A DNA stretch of 7,364 bases from Candidatus Poseidoniaceae archaeon. GTDB lineage: Archaea; Thermoplasmatota; Poseidoniia; Poseidoniales; Poseidoniaceae. Of the stretch, positions 1 through 4,702 are shown piece by piece. The first letter of the stretch is position 1. Every line of letters begins with the position of its first letter. The notes under the pieces are model-generated. The model ran no database searches, was not told the origin of the DNA, and saw only the letters and a program-made list of their open reading frames with translations. The translations under genes and the position numbers were made by a program. The stretch covers positions 1-7,364 of the forward strand of contig JALRLN010000064.1 of NCBI GenBank assembly GCA_023254445.1, written 5' to 3'.

Positions 1-1
1 G

Positions 2-457
2 CTTGCTCGCTTGCGGCGGGCAGAATCACGCATGGCGCTCACCGACTGGGACGGCGCGCTCGAGGACCTGAAGGTCATCATCGAGGCCGTGCCAGATCAC
101 CACCACGCCCTCACGCAACTCGCGGCATGCTACGTGGCGCAGGAGCGGCCAGAACGAGCCGAAGCACCGCTGAACGAAGCCCTGCGTGCAGCGCCGGGGC
201 ACGCACATGCATGGCACCAGCGCGGACTGCTCTACCTGCAATGGGAACGGCTCGACGAAGCCGCTTCGGACTTTGAAGCGGCCATTCGCTGCCGAGGCGA
301 TCACCTTGACGCACGGCTGCACCTCGCCGCCACGCACCACATGCGCGATGACCCCGAAGCGGCGGCAGCAGCCTGGCGTGCGGTCTTGGCCATCGACCCA
401 GAGCACGCGGTGGCTCGGCTTCGTCTGCAGGAAACCGAACAGCTGCTGACAGCGTGA
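2..457 (+). CDS. TPR-repeat protein, 3' end (5' truncated by window)
   Basis: The frame is open from the window edge and ends at TGA 455-457, so this is probably the C-terminal part of a longer protein; a TTG at 11 and an ATG at 32 are in frame, but the repeat pattern already runs before them. The sequence shows about four degenerate 34-residue tetratricopeptide repeats, with the W/L-G-Y-A-F-A-P pattern visible in segments such as AWHQRGLLYLQWERLDEAAS and in repeat ends like AAPGH and AIDPEH. TPR arrays form helical scaffolds for protein-protein contacts; the partner cannot be told from sequence. No membrane segment or signal peptide is visible. The next gene starts 40 bases downstream on the same strand, so co-transcription is possible. 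The fold is fairly certain, the function unknown. Confidence 0.8.
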   Translation, partial: LARLRRAESRMALTDWDGALEDLKVIIEAVPDHHHALTQLAACYVAQERPERAEAPLNEALRAAPGHAHAWHQRGLLYLQWERLDEAASDFEAAIRCRGDHLDARLHLAATHHMRDDPEAAAAAWRAVLAIDPEHAVARLRLQETEQLLTA

Positions 458-497
458 GGCCGGCAACGGCTATCACCTTGGACCCCAAGCGCGCAGC

Positions 498-1040
498 ATG
501 GGCCTTGAACCCGGTCACGCGGCGCCTGACTTTGACCTCCCGAACGCGAACGGCGCGGTCGGCCCCTCGCGGATGTCGCTCGCAGACGTCATCGGCGAGC
601 ACGGCGCCATCGTTGTCTTCGAGTGCAACCATTGCCCGTACGTTGTGGCCAGCGTCGGCCGCCTGAACGCGATGGCGGAGCATGCCGCTGGCCTCGGCGT
701 TGGCTTCGTTGGCATCAACAGCAACGACCCGGTGGTCTACGAAAACGACTCCTGGGAGCACATGGTCAAGAGGGCGGACGGTGGCATGCCGTACCCCTAC
801 CTGCACGATCCAGAACAAACCACTGCGCACGCATGGGGGGCGGAGCGAACCCCCGAGGTCTACCTGCTCAACGCAGCAGGCGACGTGGTGTACCGCGGCA
901 GGATGGACGATTCACCCCGTGACCCTACCGCGGTTCAGGTGGAAGACCTCCGGTTGGCCCTCGATGCGATGCTCGCCGGCCACGAGCCCGCGGTGGCACG
1001 CACCGAGAGCATTGGCTGCTCCGTGAAGTGGAAGGCCTGA
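498..1040 (+). CDS. Thioredoxin-fold AhpC/TSA-like (peroxiredoxin-like) protein
   Basis: This 180-residue protein fits the AhpC/TSA-like thioredoxin-family group with a CNHCPYV motif (PRX_like1-type). Visible landmarks are the N-terminal APDFDLP (9-15), FECNHCPYV with C43 and C46 in a CxxC arrangement, INSNDP (73-78), TPE with the likely cis-proline P119, the VYRGRMDDSP strand-turn (131-140) and the C-terminal IGCSVKWK with a third cysteine, C174. All are hallmarks of full-length family members, so the gene looks complete. Family members are presumed cytoplasmic thiol-disulfide or peroxide-reducing enzymes, but substrates are mostly undefined. There is no signal peptide. The ATG at 498 is chosen because the APDFDLP block begins 9 residues later, as is usual; no Shine-Dalgarno motif precedes it. 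The MIP channel gene starts 9 bases after the stop, which suggests one operon. Confidence 0.88.
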   Translation: MGLEPGHAAPDFDLPNANGAVGPSRMSLADVIGEHGAIVVFECNHCPYVVASVGRLNAMAEHAAGLGVGFVGINSNDPVVYENDSWEHMVKRADGGMPYPYLHDPEQTTAHAWGAERTPEVYLLNAAGDVVYRGRMDDSPRDPTAVQVEDLRLALDAMLAGHEPAVARTESIGCSVKWKA

Positions 1041-1049
1041 GGCCTTGGC
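1038..1049 (+). promoter_or_regulatory. Stop-embedded ribosome-binding site for the MIP channel gene
   Basis: The TGA stop of the thioredoxin-like gene runs straight into GG, making a GAGG motif (1039-1042) that lies 7 bases before the channel's ATG at 1050. The same spacing recurs at 6475 and 7138, which supports the start choice and suggests translational coupling. Confidence 0.55.
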
Positions 1050-1685
1050 ATGGACGAGCGCCTGCGCGCCTACGGCGCCGAATGCCTCGGCACTGCATGG
1101 ATGGTGGCCGTAGGCACCGGCAGCGTCGCCCTCCACGCCTCGCACGTGGTCGTCTGCCTGACCTTTGGCATCGCCGTGGCGGTGGCCATCCTCGTGCTTC
1201 GCTCCTCGTCCGGGGCCCACATCAACCCCGCCGTGTCGACGGCCTTCGTCCTAAGTGGCCACCTGCCGCGTGAACGCTGGCTGGGGTACGTGCTCGCCCA
1301 ATTGCTTGGTGGCCTGCTTGGAAGCGCCGCCGTCGTCCTACTGATTGGCCCTGAGCAGGTGGCTCCAACGGTGCTGGCCTCAGGGATCTCCCCGCTCGAA
1401 GGCGCTGGCCTTGAAGTGCTGATCACCGCTGCGTTGATGGCGTCCATTTACGCCATCGTTGCCCTCAAGGACGAATCCACGGTGGCCGTCGCCGCATGGG
1501 TTGGTGCGACCGTTGCGGTGTTGGCATGGGTGGCAGGGCCCCTGACGGGTGCCTCGATGAACCCCGCGCGGACCTTCGGCCCCAACCTCATCTCGGGAGA
1601 GGGCTTGCTCGTGTTCTATGCGCTCACCACCACCACCGGGGCGGCCTTGGCCGCGGTGGGATGGAACCGTTTCCGAACGGCTTGA
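1050..1685 (+). CDS. MIP-family channel (aquaporin/glyceroporin-like)
   Basis: A 211-residue, strongly hydrophobic protein with about six membrane segments and both half-helix signatures of the major intrinsic protein family: SGAHINPAV (NPA at 59-61) and GASMNPARTFGP (NPA at 171-173, followed by the conserved filter arginine R174). It should form a tetrameric cytoplasmic-membrane pore for water or small neutral solutes. Aligning by eye to human AQP1, the aromatic/arginine filter would be F39, A159, A168, R174. Alanine replaces the histidine typical of strict water channels, so the pore may be wider and pass glycerol-like solutes or hydrogen peroxide (inference). The length is a little short for the family but all elements are present. 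It follows the thioredoxin-like gene by 9 bases and ends base-to-base against the convergent Lrp regulator. The family assignment is secure; the substrate is not. Confidence 0.93.
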   Translation: MDERLRAYGAECLGTAWMVAVGTGSVALHASHVVVCLTFGIAVAVAILVLRSSSGAHINPAVSTAFVLSGHLPRERWLGYVLAQLLGGLLGSAAVVLLIGPEQVAPTVLASGISPLEGAGLEVLITAALMASIYAIVALKDESTVAVAAWVGATVAVLAWVAGPLTGASMNPARTFGPNLISGEGLLVFYALTTTTGAALAAVGWNRFRTA

Positions 1686-2108
1686 TCAGTACTGCTCGAG
1701 CACGAGTTCGGTCGTTGTGGACGCGATTTCGTCGGGCGCTGCCATCCACATCCGGTCCAGAAGTTGACGGAGCGACATGGTGTCCGCAACGTGCACGAGG
1801 GCAATCAGATCCGCATCACCTGAGACTTCGTACACCACCTCGACACCTGCCCAGTGGGTCACTTCGGCGGCGAAGGAGCCAATCTCAGCACCCGGGGCGA
1901 CCTTGATGCGAACGAGCGCGGTGAGTCCAATTCCACCTTCGCGGATGGTGTAGCCCCGAATGGTGCCGTCTTCCTCCATTTTTCGCACGTGCGTGCGCAC
2001 GGTTCGCTCGCTGGCTCCGACTTCCTTCGCGAGTTCCACGTAGGAAATCCGGCCGTTCGTCCGGAGGGCGGCGAGGATGGCGCGGTCGATTTCCGTGAAG
2101 CGGCTCAT
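1686..2108 (-). CDS. Lrp/AsnC-family transcriptional regulator
   Basis: A 140-residue protein with the two-domain Lrp/AsnC layout. The N-terminal winged helix-turn-helix covers about residues 4-58, beginning FTEIDRAILAALRTNGRISY and including the recognition region VGASERTVRTHVRKMEEDG. The C-terminal ligand-binding RAM domain covers about 63-140 and contains the VSGDADLIALVHV segment that matches the family's GxxD effector region. Such proteins form dimers to octamers and respond to amino acids or other small molecules, often repressing their own gene. The reading frame stays open far upstream (to 2576), but ATG at 2108 is chosen because the HTH domain starts just after it, as in the family. 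A TATA-like box about 26 bases upstream suggests a leaderless transcript. The target genes are not evident; autoregulation and control of the divergent neighbour are the simplest guesses. Confidence 0.93.
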   Translation of the reverse strand: MSRFTEIDRAILAALRTNGRISYVELAKEVGASERTVRTHVRKMEEDGTIRGYTIREGGIGLTALVRIKVAPGAEIGSFAAEVTHWAGVEVVYEVSGDADLIALVHVADTMSLRQLLDRMWMAAPDEIASTTTELVLEQY

Positions 2109-2123
2109 GTCCACCCCCGGTGC

Positions 2124-2669
2124 ATGCTCCTTTATGACTCCTTTTCCCGGATTCCCTCCTCTTTTGAGGCCAACCTTTCCCGATTTCGGGGGTGCTTGGG
2201 GAGGCTCGGCTTCAAGAACGGGGCGCGCGCCCTCCTCCCCGTGGCGAGCGTTGAGGGCATCGAACGGTTGCAGAACTTCCTCGACGAAGTCGCCGACCTC
2301 GAGCTGACGGCCGAGGACCGCGAATGGGTGCAGGTGGACGTGGCCGCCATGCTGGACGGCAGCGACGTGATGATGCACGATGTGCAGCCGCTGACCGGTG
2401 CAGCCCTCTTGTTCCTCCCCATGGGCGTGGTGATGGTTGAACCCACCAACCGTTCGATGCGCCATTACCCACGCTCCTTGCTGCACCTCTTCATCGACGA
2501 CCAACGCCTCGAGGCACTTGCGGAGGGGCCGCTGTTCAGGGTTGAGTTGTTCTCGATCTCCCCTGCCGACGAGCAACTCTGCTGGCTGTTCGAATGCTAC
2601 GTCGAAGAGGACGTGCCCGCCGCTCAGGCCGCTGCTGCCCGCTGGATGCGCTGGCTCAACGAGGCTTGA
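2124..2669 (+). CDS. Hypothetical protein, start uncertain
   Basis: I do not recognise this protein. From the ATG at 2124 it has 181 residues. The first ~24 codons are poor in G/C at third positions compared with the rest and overlap the apparent regulator control region, so a later start is likely: TTG at 2196 (157 residues) or GTG at 2241 (142 residues). The body appears mixed alpha/beta and cytoplasmic, with hydrophobic strand-like stretches GAALLFLPMGVVMVEP and SLLHLFI, an acidic middle, and an alanine-rich C-terminal helix ending RWMRWLNEA. No signal peptide or catalytic motif is visible. Its body has the same GC-rich third-position codon usage as its neighbours, which supports it being a real gene. 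It is divergent from the Lrp/AsnC gene, so it may be that regulator's target, and sits 51 bases before enolase on the same strand. Confidence 0.68.
   Translation: MLLYDSFSRIPSSFEANLSRFRGCLGRLGFKNGARALLPVASVEGIERLQNFLDEVADLELTAEDREWVQVDVAAMLDGSDVMMHDVQPLTGAALLFLPMGVVMVEPTNRSMRHYPRSLLHLFIDDQRLEALAEGPLFRVELFSISPADEQLCWLFECYVEEDVPAAQAAAARWMRWLNEA
2131..2136 (-). promoter_or_regulatory. TATA-like box for the Lrp/AsnC gene
   Basis: On the minus strand this reads CATAAA, preceded by a purine-rich AAAAGGAG stretch that could serve as the TFB recognition element. Its centre is about 25-26 bases before the ATG at 2108, the spacing expected if transcription begins at the start codon (leaderless mRNA). 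Assigned by eye from archaeal promoter rules. Confidence 0.45.
2143..2182. repeat. Direct repeat TTTCCCG, 33 bases apart, in the Lrp upstream region
   Basis: TTTCCCG occurs at 2143-2149 and again at 2176-2182, each followed by an A/T-rich trinucleotide-like tail (GATT, ATTT). The 33-base period is close to three turns of B-DNA, which would put both copies on the same DNA face. They may be regulator half-sites, but the match is short and chance is possible. Confidence 0.35.
2158..2169. promoter_or_regulatory. Short inverted repeat CCTC-TTTT-GAGG (possible operator)
   Basis: Perfect 4-base arms around TTTT in the noncoding stretch upstream of the Lrp/AsnC gene. Its centre lies 21 bases, about two helical turns, from the centre of the next inverted repeat at 2179-2190. 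Lrp/AsnC dimers bind such phased dyads, so this is a candidate operator half of a pair. Confidence 0.35.
2179..2190. promoter_or_regulatory. Short inverted repeat CCCGA-TT-TCGGG (possible operator)
   Basis: Perfect 5-base arms around TT, located about 75 bases upstream of the Lrp/AsnC start. Together with the dyad at 2158-2169 it forms a phased pair between the regulator and the divergent hypothetical gene. Binding by the neighbouring regulator is inferred only. Confidence 0.35.
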
Positions 2670-2710
2670 ACCTCCGCACCGTTGAAGGCTCGGGCCCGAT
2701 ACGGTCGTTC

Positions 2711-2716
2711 AGGGAG
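2711..2716 (+). promoter_or_regulatory. Ribosome-binding site of enolase
   Basis: AGGGAG, containing the GGAG core of a Shine-Dalgarno motif, ends 4 bases before the ATG at 2721. It supports that ATG over the in-frame TTG at 2682, which would add 13 residues not found in the family. Confidence 0.5.
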
Positions 2717-2720
2717 CAGC

Positions 2721-3974
2721 ATGAGCGGCCACATCTCTGGACTTGACGCCCGCATGATCCTCGATTCCAGGGGCACCCCCACCGTCGAGGTGGATTGCTT
2801 CGTGGACGGTGTGTTGGCCGGCCGCGCTGCGGTGCCTTCCGGGGCCTCCACGGGCCGCCACGAAGCCGTTGAACTGCGCGATGGTGGCGACCGCTGGAGG
2901 GGAAAGGGCGTTGAAGCGGCCCTCCTCGCCGTGAGCGAAACCATCGCCGAGGCGATCGTCGGCCTGCCCGTGGACGAGCAGCGCGTCATCGACGAGGCCA
3001 TGGTCGAACTCGACGGGACCGCAAACAAGGGTCGGTTGGGCGCCAACGCCACCCTTGGCGTGTCCTTGGCGTGCCTGCACGCTGGTGCTGCCCTCCACGA
3101 ACTTCCGGTGTGGCGCTACGTTGGCGGCGTTGCCGGGGGCTTGATGCCGGTGCCGATGATGAACATCCTCAACGGTGGTGCGCACGCTGCGTCCAACGTT
3201 GACGTGCAGGAATTCATGGTGGTCCCCCACGGTTTCGACCGGTTTGAAGACGGACTGCGCGCCGGCGTCGAGACCTACCACGCCTTGAAGGCGGAACTTC
3301 GCAAGGACGGTTTGCTCGGCGGAATCGGGGACGAGGGCGGCTTTGCTCCAAACCTCCCTTCCAACGAGGACGGCCTCAGGTACCTCGTTCGTGCCGTTGA
3401 ATCGGCAGGGTATTCCACGGAACAGATGGGCATTGCTCTGGACGTGGCCAGCACCGAGTTCTACCGCGACGGTGCGTACCACATCGACGGCCAAACCCTC
3501 GACGCGGAAGGGCTTGGGGACCTGTACGCTGGATGGTTGGACGCGTATCCTGTGCTTTCCATCGAGGACGGCTTCGCCGAGGACGACTGGATGGGTTGGT
3601 CCCGGTTCACCGCACGGGAGGGGCACCGCGTGCAGATCGTTGGTGACGACCTGTTCGTGACCCAGTCCGAGCGGCTCGCACGCGGCATCGAGACCGAGGC
3701 GGCCAACGCCATGCTCGTGAAGGTCAACCAGGTGGGCACCGTGACGGAAACGTTGGAGGCGATGGAACTCGCTCGCCGCCATGGATTCAACAACGTCGTC
3801 AGCCACCGCAGCGGCGAAACGGAGGACGTCACCATCGCCGACCTCTGCGTCGGCACGCGCGCAGGGCAGATCAAAACCGGAGCGCCTGCCCGCAGCGACC
3901 GCACGGCGAAGTACAACCAGTTGCTGCGCCTTGCTGAAGACGTCGACGAATACGCGACGCCGTTCGACGTCTAA
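2721..3974 (+). CDS. eno: Enolase (phosphopyruvate hydratase)
   Basis: This 417-residue protein is a complete enolase, which interconverts 2-phosphoglycerate and phosphoenolpyruvate in glycolysis and gluconeogenesis in the cytoplasm. The N-terminal domain opens with ISGLDARMILDSRGTPTVEV and carries the mobile PSGASTG loop (39-45). The barrel domain has NGGAHA with H155, GDEGGFAPNL with catalytic acid E205, the three magnesium ligands D241, E282 (SIEDG) and D309 (GDDLFVT), the catalytic base K334 in MLVKVNQVGT, SHRSGETED (361-369) and K385 in GQIKTGAPARSDR. All expected active-site residues are present. The length is typical though the C-terminus is slightly short (bacterial enzymes are about 430). 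The start at 2721 is backed by an AGGGAG motif. The upstream hypothetical gene ends 51 bases earlier; linkage is possible but unproven. Confidence 0.98.
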   Translation: MSGHISGLDARMILDSRGTPTVEVDCFVDGVLAGRAAVPSGASTGRHEAVELRDGGDRWRGKGVEAALLAVSETIAEAIVGLPVDEQRVIDEAMVELDGTANKGRLGANATLGVSLACLHAGAALHELPVWRYVGGVAGGLMPVPMMNILNGGAHAASNVDVQEFMVVPHGFDRFEDGLRAGVETYHALKAELRKDGLLGGIGDEGGFAPNLPSNEDGLRYLVRAVESAGYSTEQMGIALDVASTEFYRDGAYHIDGQTLDAEGLGDLYAGWLDAYPVLSIEDGFAEDDWMGWSRFTAREGHRVQIVGDDLFVTQSERLARGIETEAANAMLVKVNQVGTVTETLEAMELARRHGFNNVVSHRSGETEDVTIADLCVGTRAGQIKTGAPARSDRTAKYNQLLRLAEDVDEYATPFDV

Positions 3975-3990
3975 TGCCTCCGAAGGACGA

Positions 3991-3996
3991 TTTAAA
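3991..3996 (+). promoter_or_regulatory. TATA-like box upstream of the small ORF/cupredoxin block
   Basis: TTTAAA within GATTTAAAGC is the clearest plus-strand TATA match between genes here. Initiation about 26 bases downstream, near 4020, would give a leader of roughly 27 bases before the ATG at 4047. It could drive the small ORF, cupredoxin and dehydrogenase as one unit. Confidence 0.4.
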
Positions 3997-4046
3997 GCAT
4001 CGACCATGTACTATCGGCGTGGGAGCTTGGATTCGCTGGCAGTTTC

Positions 4047-4121
4047 ATGATGTGGCTCCTCGTCGCCCTCGCGTTGTTGCTGATGCTGGCCTACGCCAAC
4101 CGTGAACAGGAACAAGCCTGA
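4047..4121 (+). CDS. Possible 24-residue single-pass membrane peptide
   Basis: Two consecutive ATG codons (4047, 4050) open a 24-codon frame ending at TGA 4119-4121. The product starts MMWLLVALALLLMLAYA and ends NREQEQA: one hydrophobic helix of about 15 residues followed by a short polar tail, the profile of a small single-pass membrane protein. No in-frame start exists further upstream because a stop falls at 3993-3995. It sits about 27 bases after the predicted start site of the TATA-like box at 3991 and 50 bases before the secreted cupredoxin gene. No Shine-Dalgarno motif is seen. The function is unknown; it could be an accessory subunit of the neighbouring exported redox proteins, or a chance frame in GC-rich DNA. 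Confidence 0.4.
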   Translation: MMWLLVALALLLMLAYANREQEQA

Positions 4122-4145
4122 CCCCATGGTGGCAGGTCATTCTTC

Positions 4146-4153
4146 AAAGGAGG
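4146..4153 (+). promoter_or_regulatory. Strong Shine-Dalgarno-like AAAGGAGG at unusual distance
   Basis: This is a near-perfect anti-SD match but lies 18 bases before the cupredoxin ATG at 4172, longer than usual. No start codon in the cupredoxin frame is nearer. It may be fortuitous, with the overlapping TTCAAA (4143-4148) acting instead as a weak TATA element about 26 bases before the start. Confidence 0.3.
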
Positions 4154-4171
4154 CGGGCACGAGCCACCGCC

Positions 4172-4702
4172 ATGCGCACCGCGCTTGCCCTTGTGACGAT
4201 GCTTTGCCTCTTGACCCTCGCTCCCGCTGCCCTGGCGGAAGACGACGTTCAACCGACCGCCGTGGTGACCCCCGAAGCCGCCTGCGACCACGTGGTTCGC
4301 ATCGCACCTTCGGGGATCAAGTTCAGCCCCGCCTCGCTCGAGGTGGCGGACGGCGACACCGTGTGCTGGCAGTGGACGAACGAGTCGATGGCCCACAACG
4401 TGGTGGAGACCACCGAAGAAGGCGGCACCACCCCTGCTGAGGGTGGCATCGACAGCGGTGAGGCCAACACCACGATGGACTTCCGCGTGACCTTCACCGG
4501 TGACCAGACCTTCACCTACGTCTGCGAGCCCCACGCCTCCTCCGGCATGGTCGCCACCGTGACCGTCGGTGAGGGCGACGCCGTCGACGAACCGGAAGCA
4601 ACCACCGGCGACGACGAGGGCGAGGACACCCCCGGTTTCGCGGCGATCACCGCCGTGGTGGCCCTCGCTGGCGCAGCCTTGATGCCTCGACGCCGTGCGT
4701 GA
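4172..4702 (+). CDS. Secreted plastocyanin-like copper protein with PGF-CTERM tail
   Basis: A 176-residue exported blue-copper (cupredoxin) protein. Residues 1-22 form a Sec signal peptide with likely cleavage after APAALA. The cupredoxin domain covers about 40-132 and shows the four type-1 copper ligands: H75 (MAHNV), C118, H121 and M126 in CEPHASSGM, the plastocyanin spacing C-x2-H-x4-M. C38 and C65 could form a disulfide. A Glu/Asp/Thr-rich linker (134-153) leads to a PGF-CTERM signal: P154-G155-F156, a hydrophobic helix and RRRA. In Haloferax, archaeosortase ArtA removes such tails and a lipid anchors the protein, so this one is probably held on the outer membrane face. Its role should be electron carriage. 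The gene overlaps the start of a PQQ-type dehydrogenase by 8 bases, making that a plausible redox partner (inference). Confidence 0.93.
   Translation: MRTALALVTMLCLLTLAPAALAEDDVQPTAVVTPEAACDHVVRIAPSGIKFSPASLEVADGDTVCWQWTNESMAHNVVETTEEGGTTPAEGGIDSGEANTTMDFRVTFTGDQTFTYVCEPHASSGMVATVTVGEGDAVDEPEATTGDDEGEDTPGFAAITAVVALAGAALMPRRRA

Noticed and set aside
2109..2576. N-terminal extension of the Lrp/AsnC protein
   Set aside because: The frame is open, but the HTH domain starts right after ATG 2108 and the extension would run antisense through the hypothetical gene and the regulator's promoter.
2709..4007. Long minus-strand open frame (432 codons) antisense to enolase
   Set aside because: It mirrors a certain enolase gene; in GC-rich DNA the opposite strand often lacks stops. 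Its translation shows no recognisable domain.
3975..4046. Possible terminator or structured RNA after enolase
   Set aside because: I found no convincing stem-loop or T-run; only the TTTAAA box stands out.
4006..4050. 14-codon frame from ATG 4006 overlapping the small membrane ORF start
   Set aside because: Too short, no recognisable property, and positioned upstream of the predicted transcription start.
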